Of a DNA stretch of 64,000 nt, positions 18,142 to 27,418 are shown piece by piece. The position numbers and the translations under genes were made by a program. Source of the stretch: CAYGAW01 sp964347945 (GTDB lineage: Bacteria; Chloroflexota; Anaerolineae; UBA7937; B3-Chlor); assembly GCA_964347945.1 (NCBI GenBank), contig CAYGAW010000186.1, positions 1-64,000 of the forward strand, in the 5' to 3' direction. The notes below the pieces were generated by a model. That model did no database searches. It was given only the letters and a program-made list of their open reading frames with translations, and was not told the DNA's origin. Within the stretch, counting starts at the first letter, position 1, and the number at the start of each line of letters is the position of its first letter.

Positions 18142-18162
18142 GGGCGAAAGTTTGAGGGTGAA

Positions 18163-18191
18163 GGGCCAGCCCGATGTGGCTGGCCCTTTTT
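18163..18191 (+). terminator. Rho-independent terminator after bactofilin
   Basis: GGGCCAGCC (18163-18171) pairs perfectly with GGCTGGCCC (18178-18186) around a six-base loop, followed by TTTTT. Confidence 0.9.
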
Positions 18192-18201
18192 GCTACTTCC
18201 G

Positions 18202-18882
18202 TCAGCATTCGTTGGCGATGCGCTGCAGGCCGTCGGGGTCCAGAATCTCTATCCTTTTGCGGCCGGTTTCCAGCAGCCCGTCGGCCTTGAACCTGCTCAA
18301 TGTCTGAGTGGTGGTCTCTCGATGTGTGCCGATGTCGTCAGCCAGATTCTGATGGGTCAGTCCTCTGATCGTGGTGCCCTGCTCTCTCATGAGGCGGAGC
18401 AAGAGGGAGGCTAGTCTGCCGGCGACTGTCTTAAAGGCCATGTCCTCCAACCGCGCCTCGACTTCCAGAAGGCGTCTGCTAATCACTTCGAGAATGCGTA
18501 GCGCCACCCGAGGCTTCTCAAGGAGCAACTCTTCCAGATCAGCGCGGTCCATCTTGCATACCGCGCACTGTTCAGTCGCTTCGGCGAAGCTATCGTACAT
18601 CCCTTGCCCTATCAGTGACATCTCGCCAAAGATGGTGCCTGGACCCAGAGTGTTGGTCACGATCTTTCTTCCATCGGGGGAGATGCGGTACAGCTGCACC
18701 TTGCCTTCTTTGAGGATGAACAGGGCCTCTCCAGCATCCTCGGGAGCATAGAAGATCTTGCCAGCGGCACAGGGGATCGTGGTGATGGAGCTTTCAAGGG
18801 CTTCGAGTTCCTGGTCGGTCAGATCCTGAAAGATGTCCACCGTCTTCAAGTATCCGACCTTCGTTCTCACACTCAAGGGCAT
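18202..18882 (-). CDS. Crp/Fnr family transcriptional regulator
   Basis: A 226-residue regulator. A cyclic-nucleotide-binding-like beta barrel covers about residues 18-125 (ALFILKEGKVQLY, GTIFGEMSLIG), then a long dimer helix, then a winged helix with LTHQNLADDIGTHRETTTQTL as recognition region. No N-terminal cluster of Cys as in Fnr is present; the few Cys are scattered (about 38, 106, 109, 226). The effector therefore cannot be named. It is divergent from lgt, with promoters for both in the gap. Confidence 0.93.
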   Translation of the reverse strand: MPLSVRTKVGYLKTVDIFQDLTDQELEALESSITTIPCAAGKIFYAPEDAGEALFILKEGKVQLYRISPDGRKIVTNTLGPGTIFGEMSLIGQGMYDSFAEATEQCAVCKMDRADLEELLLEKPRVALRILEVISRRLLEVEARLEDMAFKTVAGRLASLLLRLMREQGTTIRGLTHQNLADDIGTHRETTTQTLSRFKADGLLETGRKRIEILDPDGLQRIANEC

Positions 18883-18940
18883 GCTCTGCGCTCCTCCCCC
18901 CGCTTGTGCGTGGCATCCACAGACCGGCGAGGCGCATCAG

Positions 18941-18970
18941 ATTATACATAGTTTCCGCGACGGCAAGCAA
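18941..18970 (-). promoter_or_regulatory. Promoter of the Crp/Fnr regulator
   Basis: Minus strand TTGCTT (18965-18970), 18 bases, TATAAT (18941-18946). Confidence 0.55.
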
Positions 18971-19019
18971 GATATGCCGGAACTGCAAGCTTGCTGGTTC
19001 TGACCTGGGACAGGTCCGG

Positions 19020-19049
19020 TTGCGGACTGCCTGGCAGACCAGCTATAAT
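19020..19049 (+). promoter_or_regulatory. Possible promoter of lgt
   Basis: A perfect -10 TATAAT (19044-19049) with a poor -35 TTGCGG (19020-19025) at 18 bases. It lies 38 bases before the lgt start codon. Confidence 0.45.
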
Positions 19050-19086
19050 CCTGCGTGAAAATCAGTCCCAAAGGAGACCCGATACG

Positions 19087-19929
19087 ATGGACCCCGTAGC
19101 CTTCAGACTGCCTATTCTGGGCATACCGATATACTGGTATGGCATCATAGTTGTGTCTTGCATACTGATCGGCTCCTATGTGGCGTCTCTTGAGGCCAGG
19201 AGACGGGGACAGAACCCTGATCACATATGGAATGGGCTGATTCTGGTCATCGTCTTTGGGCTGGTAGGTGCGCGCCTGTACCATGTCATATCCAGCCCCC
19301 AGGGTCTGGTTCGCGGTTTCGAATACTACCGTCAACATCCGGTCGAGATTTTCATGATCTGGCAGGGGGGCCTGGGGCTGTTCGGTATGGTGGCTGGAGG
19401 CGTACTGGCCATATTCCTGTATGCCTGGTGGCAGAAGCTGGATTTCCTGGTGTGGTTGGATATCGCAGCACCCGCGCTCTCTCTAGGACAGGCCATCGGG
19501 CGGTGGGGGAACTTCTTCAACCAGGAGTTGTATGGGTACCCCACGACTGTGCCCTGGGGAATCCCTATCGGCTTGCCATATCGGCTTCCACAGTTTGTCA
19601 ACCTGCCCGAGACGACGCGCTTCCACCCTACCTTTCTCTATGAATCGATCTGGAACTTCCTGGTGTTTCTAATACTGATGATCGTACCACGGCGCTACGA
19701 GGATCGCTTGCTGAAAGGCGACGTATTCTTGTTGTGGTGCATCCTCTATCCACTAGGCCGGATCCTTGTAGAATTCCAACGCCCGGACGCGTGGATGCTG
19801 GGACCCATCGCCGCGGCGCAGGCCGTGTCTCTTGGCGCCATCATCATCGCTGCCTCGATAATGGTCTACCGTCATCGGTTTCGGAAGCCAGCTCTGGAGC
19901 GAGAGACTGTGGCTAGTGAAGTCGAGTGA
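19087..19929 (+). CDS. lgt: Prolipoprotein diacylglyceryl transferase Lgt
   Basis: Integral membrane enzyme that moves diacylglycerol from phosphatidylglycerol to the lipobox Cys of lipoproteins. 280 residues with about seven helices. The Lgt signature appears as GRWGNFFNQELYGYPT, with further family segments YWYGIIVV near the N-terminus and FHPTFLYES. AAAGGAG precedes ATG 19087. Several lipoproteins in this window (PstS, the TolB-like protein, two cytochromes) are its likely substrates. It stands alone after its own promoter. Confidence 0.96.
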   Translation: MDPVAFRLPILGIPIYWYGIIVVSCILIGSYVASLEARRRGQNPDHIWNGLILVIVFGLVGARLYHVISSPQGLVRGFEYYRQHPVEIFMIWQGGLGLFGMVAGGVLAIFLYAWWQKLDFLVWLDIAAPALSLGQAIGRWGNFFNQELYGYPTTVPWGIPIGLPYRLPQFVNLPETTRFHPTFLYESIWNFLVFLILMIVPRRYEDRLLKGDVFLLWCILYPLGRILVEFQRPDAWMLGPIAAAQAVSLGAIIIAASIMVYRHRFRKPALERETVASEVE

Positions 19930-20013
19930 ACCCTTGGGTCCTCGACAGCAGGTCGCACAGGGTGCGGGTCGCAGGCTTGCTCCTAGCTGCCGCTGCCTGA
20001 AGAGGGGAACAGG

Positions 20014-21993
20014 TTGTTCGGACCGACATTGAAGAAGATAGAGGAACGATTGTCCGGCCACATAGCCAAAGGTTATGTGGCCGATATAGTTCATCATCAT
20101 CGTATTCAGGCTAGTCCCGGGTTTCGTCGCGCAGCCGAGTACTGCCAGGAGCGTTTTCGGGAATATGGGCTGGAGGCGGAACTCCTCGGCTTCCCCGCCA
20201 GGGAAGGGATGACTTGGTGGGCAATGCCCATGTTTCAAGAGTGGGAGGCCACCGAAGGCCTACTTCACCTCGTAGAGCCACAGGAAGCCGCCAGAAAGCT
20301 GGCTGACTATGGCGAACTGAGGATGAGTCTCATTCAACGCAGTGAGTCCTTCGACGGGGAAGCCGAAGTGGTGTTGTTGGAGGACGGCGAAGAGTGGGAC
20401 GAGTATGAGGGGCTGGATCTGAAGGGCAAGGTGGTGCTGACCAGAGGTGACAAGGATCGCGTGCACTATCTGGCTGTAGAGAAACACGGTGCGGCGGGCA
20501 TCATCTTCGACGGGATGAAGGAACTGACCGGGCTACGTCACACCATGGATCTCCCTGATGCTCTACAGTACACCTCTTTCTGGTGGTACGGAGGGGAGAG
20601 GAAGTGCTTTGGCTTCGTCCTGTCGCCAAAGGAGGGATCGCGCTTGCGCTCCCTGATCAAGCAGAGGGAACGGGAGGGGAAGCCGCCGGTCAGGGTACGG
20701 GCCAAGGTGACCAGCAGGTCTTGGGATGGCGAATTGAACGTGGTATCGGCTGTGATCCACGGCCGGACTGACGACGAAGTGGTTGTGGTCGCCCATCTAT
20801 GTCATCCCCAGTGGTCGGCCAACGACAACGCCTCCGGGGCAGCCACAGTTCTGGAAGTGGCTCGCACGCTTCAAGGGTTGATCTCGGAGGGCCGACTGGA
20901 CAAGCCGCATCGAGGCATCAGATTTCTCCTGGTGCCGGAGATCTATGGCACTCAGGCCTACCTCGCGAGCCGCGAGGATGAGATCCCTCGCATGATCACA
21001 GGTCTCAACCTGGACATGGTGGGCGAGAATCAGGATCTGTGTGGCAGTTCTCTGCTGGTGGAGCGCCTGCCCGGGCCCGCGGCCAGTTTCGGGGATGATC
21101 TGGTGGAGAGCTTGTTGGAGGAGATGATCGGGGAAACTGGTAGCTTCTCAGGGCTGGGGAGCTACGCCACCTTCAGACATGCAGTCACACCATTCTCTGG
21201 CGGGAGTGACCACTACATCCTATCCGATCCCAGCGTGGGTATTCCGTGCCCCATGATCATCCAGTGGCCGGACAAGTTCTACCACACGAGTACGGATACG
21301 CTGGACAAGGTGGATCCGACCATGCTGGCACGGGTGGGGACCATCGCCGCGACCTATGCGTGTTTCTTGGCCAACGCGGGCGATAGAGAGGTCGCTTGGC
21401 TGGGACAGGAGATGGTTTCCCGTTTCAAGACGCGCGTTCTGGCCGTGATCCGGGAAGGGGTCAAGTCGGCCATGGTTGGCGAGGACTCACCGCGGGACAG
21501 AGAGTTGATGTACAAACGGGTGCGCTTCCTGGCGGAGCGCCACCACGCAGCTCTGAACTCACTACGACGCCTCGCTGAAGTCGATGTGACTACTTGGCAG
21601 AAGGAAGCCCTGGCCTTCGCCGAAGCAGAGCTTGCGAGGGTTGAGGAGCTGATCCCCCACCCTCGTGGCAGGCCGCCCCAAGGTACCGCAGAAAGAGAAG
21701 CTGGTCAAATGGTTCCGCGTCGGCTCCATCGAGGCCCCCTCGACCTGAAGGACTATCTGAACAGGATGAACGAGGAGGATTGGGAGGCTTGGTGGCGCAT
21801 CTACAAGGAACGCCCAGAGGCCACCTGGCTATACCCGCCCTTACTCCTGTACTGGGCCGACGGACAGCGAAATGTGCAGGAAATCAGCGATCTGATACAG
21901 CTGGAGACGGGGAAGAGGGTGACGGAGATACTGGTCACTTTCTGTCGAATCTGGGAGCACCTGGGACTGCTTGAGCTTCAGCGTGCGAGCTAA
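20014..21993 (+). CDS. M28-type peptidase with PA domain and C-terminal helix-turn-helix
   Basis: A 659-residue protein. After an N-terminal cap, a protease-associated-like segment (about 110-220; LKGKVVLTRGDKDR, AAGIIFDGM) is followed by an M28-like zinc domain with AHLCHPQWSANDNASGA, LVPEIYGTQAY, LNLDMVGE and FYHTSTDTLDK, which supply the expected His, Asp, Glu, Asp and His ligands. The last 90 residues look like a small winged helix (NVQEISDLIQLETGKRV). It resembles DUF4910-type aminopeptidases. There is no signal peptide, so it is cytoplasmic. TTG start after GAGGGGAA. The substrate is unknown. Confidence 0.85.
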   Translation: MFGPTLKKIEERLSGHIAKGYVADIVHHHRIQASPGFRRAAEYCQERFREYGLEAELLGFPAREGMTWWAMPMFQEWEATEGLLHLVEPQEAARKLADYGELRMSLIQRSESFDGEAEVVLLEDGEEWDEYEGLDLKGKVVLTRGDKDRVHYLAVEKHGAAGIIFDGMKELTGLRHTMDLPDALQYTSFWWYGGERKCFGFVLSPKEGSRLRSLIKQREREGKPPVRVRAKVTSRSWDGELNVVSAVIHGRTDDEVVVVAHLCHPQWSANDNASGAATVLEVARTLQGLISEGRLDKPHRGIRFLLVPEIYGTQAYLASREDEIPRMITGLNLDMVGENQDLCGSSLLVERLPGPAASFGDDLVESLLEEMIGETGSFSGLGSYATFRHAVTPFSGGSDHYILSDPSVGIPCPMIIQWPDKFYHTSTDTLDKVDPTMLARVGTIAATYACFLANAGDREVAWLGQEMVSRFKTRVLAVIREGVKSAMVGEDSPRDRELMYKRVRFLAERHHAALNSLRRLAEVDVTTWQKEALAFAEAELARVEELIPHPRGRPPQGTAEREAGQMVPRRLHRGPLDLKDYLNRMNEEDWEAWWRIYKERPEATWLYPPLLLYWADGQRNVQEISDLIQLETGKRVTEILVTFCRIWEHLGLLELQRAS

Positions 21994-22008
21994 TAACCGG
22001 TCGACGAA

Positions 22009-23379
22009 TCAAAGCGGCAGCGTGAGGGAGAAGGTAGCTCCCCTGCCAGCCTCGCTCTCGGCCCAGACCCTCCCCGCGTGCGCTTCCACGAGTTGCTTGA
22101 CGATGGTGAGGCCCAAGCCAGCGCCCCCCGTCGCTCGCGCACGTGCTTTGTCCCCTCGGTAGAAGCGCTCGAAGACTAACGACAGTTCCTCGTCGCTCAA
22201 CCCTGGGCCCTGATCGGTGACATCGACCTGCACAGTCCCTTCCTGTTCCCTGGCCTTCACAGTGACGGTGCAGCCCTCTGGGCTGTGTCGTAGGGCGTTG
22301 TCCAGCAAGTTGAACAAAACCTGGCCGATACGCTGAGGGTCCACGCTGACCAAGGGCAGATCATCGGGCAGGTCCTTGACGATGGGCAGGTTGTCCCTCT
22401 CGGCTTGCGGACTCACACTCCTCACTGTGCGCTCGATCAGCGCTCCCAGATCTGTGGACTCCGGTTCGATTCTCAGCTGACCGGCTTCGGCTAACGCCAA
22501 TTCCTGCAAGTCATCCACCAACCGAGACAGAAGCACGGTTTCCTTGTGGATGGAGGCGATGTTCTCGTTTGACGGCTCGAATACTCCATCTAGGATGCCT
22601 TCCAGGTTGCCGCGCATCACGGACAACGGGGTGCGCAGTTCATGAGCTATGTCGGCGACCATCTTCTGGCGCAGCTTCTCAGCTCGATCTAGGCTCTCCG
22701 CCATGTCGTCGAATGCGTGGCCCAGCTGGCCAAGTTCGTCCCCAGACCTGATGTCCACTCGTTGACTCAGGTCGCCACCCGCGATAGCCTGCGCAGCGGC
22801 GGTTAGTTTGCGCAGTGGGCCCGTCAACTGCCAGGTGACGAAGAGCCCGAGGGCGATGGCTACGGCACAAGCAAGGATAGCAACCGGGACGATGATCAAG
22901 CTCACTTGCCTCAGAAACGCTTCTTCGGGTTCGCTGAAGCTCCGCAGCTGAGGGTTGCGCAGCAGGAAGCCGACGCTATCCCCTTCGACCTCGATGGGCG
23001 TGGCCGTGGCCAGTTCGTCTGGCGAGAGTTGGCGTCCAATCTCGCCTGCAGGTGATCCGGCTATGACGACCCCATTTTGGTCGGCTAACTGGAAGGACCA
23101 CGGTCGACCGGGAACTGGACCCATCCCGTGGCCCATGGGGCCGCGCAGCCAGAAGAATCGTAGGTCCAAGTCCTCCCAGCTGCCTTCGCTAGCATAATAG
23201 GTGGTCAGAGCCACGGCTAGGTCGTCCCTCTCGGCCGCTCGGTTGGTCTGGACGAGCCTGCGAAAGCTGTTCGCCGTCACCAGGCTGGGTATGAGAATTG
23301 ACAAGCCGACCGCTATCAACGTGACGAGGACGAGAGCGGCTGTCAGTTTGAACCAAAGACTCCTTACCAGACTACTCAT
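22009..23379 (-). CDS. Sensor histidine kinase (BaeS/EnvZ-like)
   Basis: A 456-residue membrane kinase. Transmembrane helices at about 10-31 and 159-182 flank an extracytoplasmic sensor domain of about 125 residues. A HAMP domain follows (about 183-235), then HisKA with H246 in DIAHELRTPL, and an ATPase domain with NLLDNALRHS, DQGPGL and GGAGLGL. The ATG lies inside the end of the upstream regulator gene (eight-base overlap), so the two are translationally coupled. It phosphorylates the regulator at 23372. Nearby envelope genes and shared promoter repeats suggest an envelope stress or metal response, which is inference. Confidence 0.94.
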   Translation of the reverse strand: MSSLVRSLWFKLTAALVLVTLIAVGLSILIPSLVTANSFRRLVQTNRAAERDDLAVALTTYYASEGSWEDLDLRFFWLRGPMGHGMGPVPGRPWSFQLADQNGVVIAGSPAGEIGRQLSPDELATATPIEVEGDSVGFLLRNPQLRSFSEPEEAFLRQVSLIIVPVAILACAVAIALGLFVTWQLTGPLRKLTAAAQAIAGGDLSQRVDIRSGDELGQLGHAFDDMAESLDRAEKLRQKMVADIAHELRTPLSVMRGNLEGILDGVFEPSNENIASIHKETVLLSRLVDDLQELALAEAGQLRIEPESTDLGALIERTVRSVSPQAERDNLPIVKDLPDDLPLVSVDPQRIGQVLFNLLDNALRHSPEGCTVTVKAREQEGTVQVDVTDQGPGLSDEELSLVFERFYRGDKARARATGGAGLGLTIVKQLVEAHAGRVWAESEAGRGATFSLTLPL

Positions 23380-24049
23380 CGAACTTGTAGCCTACTCCAT
23401 ACACAGTCTTGATGCGTTGTGGATTCCCGGGGTCAGCTTCGATCTTCTTGCGCAGATTCTTGATGTGGACATCTATGGTTCTCTCGTAGCCATCGTAGGC
23501 GTATCCCTGGGTCTGCTCCAGAAGCTGAGAGCGCGTGAAGGCCCTCCCTGGATCTCCCATGAGCGTCGCCAGCAGATCGAACTCCGTCGGCGTTAGTTCG
23601 ATGGGTTTGTCTCCAACTGTTACCGCATGTCGAGAGATATCCACCGTGATGTCGCCCCGAGAGATCCTTTCGGGCTCAGGAGGCAAACCCTGGACTCGAC
23701 GCAGTACGGCTCGCACTCGTGCTACCAACTCGCGGGGCGAAAAGGGCTTGGTCACATAGTCGTCGGCGCCGAGTTCCAATCCGACCAGCTTGTCGCTTTC
23801 CTCCACGCGTGCCGTCAACATGACGATGGGCACGTCGGATTCTTTGTGCAACGCCCGGCACACGTCCCATCCGTCCATCTCGGGTAGCATCAGATCAAGA
23901 ACCACCAAGTCGGGCTTCTCGTGGCGCGCGATCTGCATGGCCTTCTTTCCGTCGTAGGCCACCACGACCTGAAAGCCGTCTCGCTCCAGATAGGCCCGCA
24001 CGACCTTCACGATGCCGGGATCGTCATCTACTACCAGTACCTTCCTCAT
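23372..24049 (-). CDS. OmpR-family response regulator
   Basis: A 225-residue DNA-binding regulator. The receiver has D8-D10, phosphoacceptor D52 (VVLDLMLPEMDG) and Lys in VTKPFSP; the C-terminal winged helix (about 130-225) contains ELTPTEFDLLATLM and GYERTIDVHIKNLRKKI. ATG 24049 follows GGAGACAG; a longer frame upstream has no family match. Such regulators bind direct repeats with 11-bp spacing, and three nearby promoters carry exactly that pattern (26854, 29448 and 30354). Confidence 0.94.
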   Translation of the reverse strand: MRKVLVVDDDPGIVKVVRAYLERDGFQVVVAYDGKKAMQIARHEKPDLVVLDLMLPEMDGWDVCRALHKESDVPIVMLTARVEESDKLVGLELGADDYVTKPFSPRELVARVRAVLRRVQGLPPEPERISRGDITVDISRHAVTVGDKPIELTPTEFDLLATLMGDPGRAFTRSQLLEQTQGYAYDGYERTIDVHIKNLRKKIEADPGNPQRIKTVYGVGYKFDE

Positions 24050-24096
24050 GGACTGTCTCCCGTGAACCGCTCGCATCCCGGATCCGGATCAGAGTA

Positions 24097-24125
24097 ATCA
24101 TACTGTACGGTGGAGCGTATGTCAA
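24097..24125 (-). promoter_or_regulatory. Promoter of the response regulator-kinase operon
   Basis: Minus strand TTGACA (24120-24125), 17 bases, TATGAT (24097-24102). Confidence 0.65.
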
Positions 24126-24174
24126 CGCTTCCGTGGCCCGTCCGAGATACCGCTTGGGCGAGCAAGGGCGTTTA

Positions 24175-25371
24175 TCACGGTCGCCACGAGATCACCCTTT
24201 CGTTGACGCCACTGTATTGGATCTCCAGGGATTCCGTAACATTGTCGAGTATCTCCGCCTGGCTGCTGCCGTCGGCGTCCATGACGTAGAACTCCCATTC
24301 GCCCCCTCGGTCCGACAGGAAGACGATTTGCTCACCGTCGAGGCTCCACGCCGGCGACACGTTGTTTGGCCGTGGTTTCACGTAGGCCGAACTGCTGGTC
24401 AATGGGTGACGATCGCTGCCATCGGCGTTCATGATGTAGATCTCCCAATGGTCGTGCTGCCAGTGCATGAAGGCGATGCGAGTACCGTCCGGAGACCACA
24501 CCGGGAAGTGGTCATGCACATTGTTGGTCAACACGGTGTTGTTGGGGCCTTCTACCGTGGTCAAACACAACCCGTGGAGCTCGGACGGAATTGCGCCGCT
24601 ATCACCTCCATCATAGACTAGCCATTCTCCGTCGGCAGACCAGGTGGGGGAGTAGGAAAAGCGGTCATTGTAAGGTTGGTGAAGGTACCCATCAGCCACG
24701 TCCACAACTCCCATATGCGACTCGCTCTGAGGCTGGGGGGGAATCGTTCTACAATCGTCCCCCATGCACATCTTCTTGGGCGCCGTCAAGCCCTCTGTCT
24801 CGAAGTAGAAGGCTATCTGGGTCCCATTGGGAGACCAGACGGGTGCTCGGGCCACATTGGAACTGAACAATAACCTCTCGCCGGTGCCGTCGGCACTGAT
24901 GACATAGACGCCCCATGGAGTTGTCCAGCGTACGAAGGTTATCTGGGCCCCATCCGGGGACCAACTGGGGTCCATCCCACTTGTCAGGCGCGTGAGGCCG
25001 CTGCCGTCGGCGTTCACCGTGTAGATGTCGCCGCCGCTGGCCACCTGGAATACGAAACGACCTTCCAGTTCATTTGTCGGTGATTGCTCAGGTGTCGGTG
25101 TTGATTCAGCGGGCATCTGCGTTGCGGCAACCTCCGCTGTGCTGCTTGGCGCCGGAGTGTCCGTAGGCTCCACAGCCTCGGGTGCCGGTGTTCTCGTCGG
25201 CGACGTAGGAATGGCCGTTGACTCAGGGGTCGGGGTAGCTGTGGCCGTCTCTTCCAAGACTGCCGGTGGAGGCGTGGGGGCGTGCGTGTCCGCTGCCTCT
25301 GGCACCCCAGCCTCTCCACAGCCGCACAACAGTACTATGAGCAGGGCAAGCAGCAAGGTCCTCTTCATCAT
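24175..25371 (-). CDS. TolB-like beta-propeller lipoprotein
   Basis: A secreted lipoprotein of about 398 residues. The signal peptide ends in the lipobox LLCGC. A Thr/Pro/Glu/Ala-rich linker of about 80 residues follows (typical wall-spanning stalk), then WD40-like PD40 repeats such as GDIYTVNADGSGLTRLTSG, PSWSPDGAQITFV, PVWSPNGTQIAF, PVWSPDGTRIAF and SPAWSLDGEQIVFLSDR, forming a propeller. The chosen ATG has GAGG nine bases upstream; an earlier ATG touches this site. It probably binds a protein or glycan outside the cell. It lies after the HlyD-like gene on the same strand, with the two-component genes following. Confidence 0.87.
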   Translation of the reverse strand: MMKRTLLLALLIVLLCGCGEAGVPEAADTHAPTPPPAVLEETATATPTPESTAIPTSPTRTPAPEAVEPTDTPAPSSTAEVAATQMPAESTPTPEQSPTNELEGRFVFQVASGGDIYTVNADGSGLTRLTSGMDPSWSPDGAQITFVRWTTPWGVYVISADGTGERLLFSSNVARAPVWSPNGTQIAFYFETEGLTAPKKMCMGDDCRTIPPQPQSESHMGVVDVADGYLHQPYNDRFSYSPTWSADGEWLVYDGGDSGAIPSELHGLCLTTVEGPNNTVLTNNVHDHFPVWSPDGTRIAFMHWQHDHWEIYIMNADGSDRHPLTSSSAYVKPRPNNVSPAWSLDGEQIVFLSDRGGEWEFYVMDADGSSQAEILDNVTESLEIQYSGVNERVISWRP

Positions 25372-25493
25372 CAATTGCATCCTCTACACTATGGTGCACT
25401 GGAACCGCGCAGCCGCGAGCTGATCAACTGGCACGAATCTCGTTTCGCCCGATTGTCTATCCCGCAATCAACCATTGTCTGGCCACCGATCGA

Positions 25494-26789
25494 TCACGAT
25501 TCAGCTGCCCGCATCTCGAGAAGTTCGATGACGTGGTCCGTGAAGGCTCTGCCAAAGCCCATGCCCATTTCACCCCGCTCGGCCATGACGGTAGCCCGCT
25601 CCTCTGGACTGAGATTGCCGAAGCCGCCGGGCCCTATGCCCGGTGGGCCCTCTCCGACCTCCCGTTCCAGCGTGGCCAGAGCCTGTATCGTCGGCGCTCC
25701 CTCCATCTCCACCAGAACGGGATCTACGCGCACTACGTGGCCAGCGAATACCTCATCGGGCAGGGCGTCGAAGATCACCTCCACCTCATAGCCGACGGCG
25801 ATCAAATCCAGGTCGGTCTCGTCCAGGTAGAGCTCCACCAGTGGCTGAGAGAGGTCAGCTAGAGTGACCATGGCGCCAGTGCCCACCATCTCCCCTGTTG
25901 AAGCAGCCACTACGGTAACGGTGCCCGAGAAAGGCGCGGTGAGGACCATCTCCTCCAGCTGCTTCTGGGCGGAGGTCAGGTTGTTACGCGCCTGCTCCAC
26001 GTTCAATTGGGCTGTTTCCAAGTCCTCGGCCGTCGCTCCATTCAGCAGGGAATTGAGGTTTGACTGAGCCTGAGCGACGCTGGCCTGTGCGGCAGCGATC
26101 TGCTCCTCAGTGGCACTAGCCATCGCCATGTCGTGGTTGGCCTTGGCCTTGTCATAGGCCGCAGTGGCCGACCATAGATCCATGGCCTGAGAGGATGAGG
26201 CGGCATCGGGCCGCCAGGAGACCTTGTCGTAGGCTGCCTGGGCCTGCTGTAGTTCTTTCTCAGCCGTAGCCAGGTCGGCTTGGGCGATGATGATCTCCTC
26301 TGCCGAAGGACCGTTGAGAAGGTCTTCCAGTGCCTCTTGCGCACTGGTCAATTGAAACTGGGCCGCCGCCAACTCCGCCGCATCCGGCGTCCCGGTCAGT
26401 TCAGCCAGCTGAAGCTCGGCCAGCCGTAGGTTGATCTCGGCCTCGGTCACCTGGGATTGGGCATCAGCGTCATTTAGGCGGGCAAGCACATCACCTGCTT
26501 GTATCTGATCTCCCACTTCGACCAGCACTTCGGCCAGACGACCGCCGCTGCTGAAGCTCAGATCCACCTCAGTACTGGGGATCAGAGTGCCGGTGCCGCC
26601 GGCGACCACAATCAGGTTGCCCCGGCGCACCGTGGCCGTCTGGATCGTCTCCTCTCCGTCGACCGTCTCCGCCTGCGCGTACTGTCCATAGTAGTACCAG
26701 CCGCCCCCTATGGCCACAAGCGCGACGACGGTAAGAACGGTAACGATAACCACACGCCTGTCTCTGAACAAAGAGCTCAGACTACTCAT
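25494..26789 (-). CDS. HlyD/MacA-like efflux adaptor
   Basis: A 431-residue membrane fusion protein. One N-terminal transmembrane helix (about 13-33), a lipoyl-like half (GTLIPSTEVDLSF, GDQIQAGDVLARL), a long Ala/Gln-rich coiled coil (about 105-265), the second lipoyl half (APFSGTVTVVAASTGEMVG) and a beta-barrel region. Such adaptors link an ABC or RND pump to extracellular or wall components. No pump gene is adjacent here, which is unusual. Its promoter region holds three tandem 11-bp repeats (26854-26886), probably bound by the OmpR-type regulator downstream. Confidence 0.9.
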   Translation of the reverse strand: MSSLSSLFRDRRVVIVTVLTVVALVAIGGGWYYYGQYAQAETVDGEETIQTATVRRGNLIVVAGGTGTLIPSTEVDLSFSSGGRLAEVLVEVGDQIQAGDVLARLNDADAQSQVTEAEINLRLAELQLAELTGTPDAAELAAAQFQLTSAQEALEDLLNGPSAEEIIIAQADLATAEKELQQAQAAYDKVSWRPDAASSSQAMDLWSATAAYDKAKANHDMAMASATEEQIAAAQASVAQAQSNLNSLLNGATAEDLETAQLNVEQARNNLTSAQKQLEEMVLTAPFSGTVTVVAASTGEMVGTGAMVTLADLSQPLVELYLDETDLDLIAVGYEVEVIFDALPDEVFAGHVVRVDPVLVEMEGAPTIQALATLEREVGEGPPGIGPGGFGNLSPEERATVMAERGEMGMGFGRAFTDHVIELLEMRAAES

Positions 26790-26853
26790 CCATCACCCTC
26801 CTATTCCCTGCCCGTGGGGAGAATCAATCCTTTTCCAATAGGAAGCGTACCAT

Positions 26854-26886
26854 GAGACTATGAAGGAACTGTTAAGGGACTATGAA
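26854..26886 (-). promoter_or_regulatory. Three tandem 11-bp repeats upstream of the HlyD-like gene
   Basis: Read on the minus strand: TTCATAGTCCC (26876-26886), TTAACAGTTCC (26865-26875), TTCATAGTCTC (26854-26864), with no gap. The 11-bp phase is typical for OmpR/PhoB-type regulators, and related arrays lie at 29448 and 30354. Confidence 0.6.
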
Positions 26887-27166
26887 GATGGGAGGTGAGT
26901 CAATCTTCCTCCCGTGGCCTGTTCCACAACACCAAATGTGCGGAGCCATGTCTAGGATGACCTAAGAAGGTAGAGAACCACAAGGGGCCAGACTGCGGTT
27001 TGGCTTCTTGTTCGTAGCGGGTGCTCAAGCTGATGATCTAGACCGTCAGCGCCCTCGGAGATTGGCATGCGATTACTGGTGCTAGGAGAAACCAGTCGGG
27101 TATCCAGACCTGTGCCAGCGGTGCCCGTCACGGTCCTGGGGCGCAGATTGACACACTGCAAGACCG

Positions 27167-27196
27167 TTGCCCAGGGTTGCCAGACGATGCTACAAT
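27167..27196 (+). promoter_or_regulatory. Promoter of the saccharopine dehydrogenase-like gene
   Basis: TTGCCC (27167-27172), 18 bases, TACAAT (27191-27196) with an extended -10 TGC. It leaves a leader of about 215 bases. Confidence 0.45.
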
Positions 27197-27418
27197 GCTC
27201 TTGAGGCCTTGGTGTTGCAGACACCCCGAGTTGTTATGACTTCTGAAACATTCTCCTCCAAAACGACCGCGAAGCTCGAATTCCAGTGGCACACCTGCCG
27301 GTGGGTAACGCAATTGAGGCACTAGGAGTGGAATGGGAGTTTCGCTGGGTTTATTTCTTGCTCGACAAGCGCTGTCCTACCGTGCCCTGATGGCATGGGA
27401 ACGAGGAGGGGTATCTCA

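Larger units (their letters stand above)
26790..27418. other. Long intergenic region with hairpin
   Basis: 629 bases with no gene I can support. It contains the regulatory repeats of the HlyD gene, a hairpin at 26982-27009 (11 pairs including G-U pairs, loop CTGCGG) and the promoter of the dehydrogenase gene. The hairpin and some flanking bases resemble the terminator at 29648, so part of this region may be an old duplicate. Confidence 0.4.
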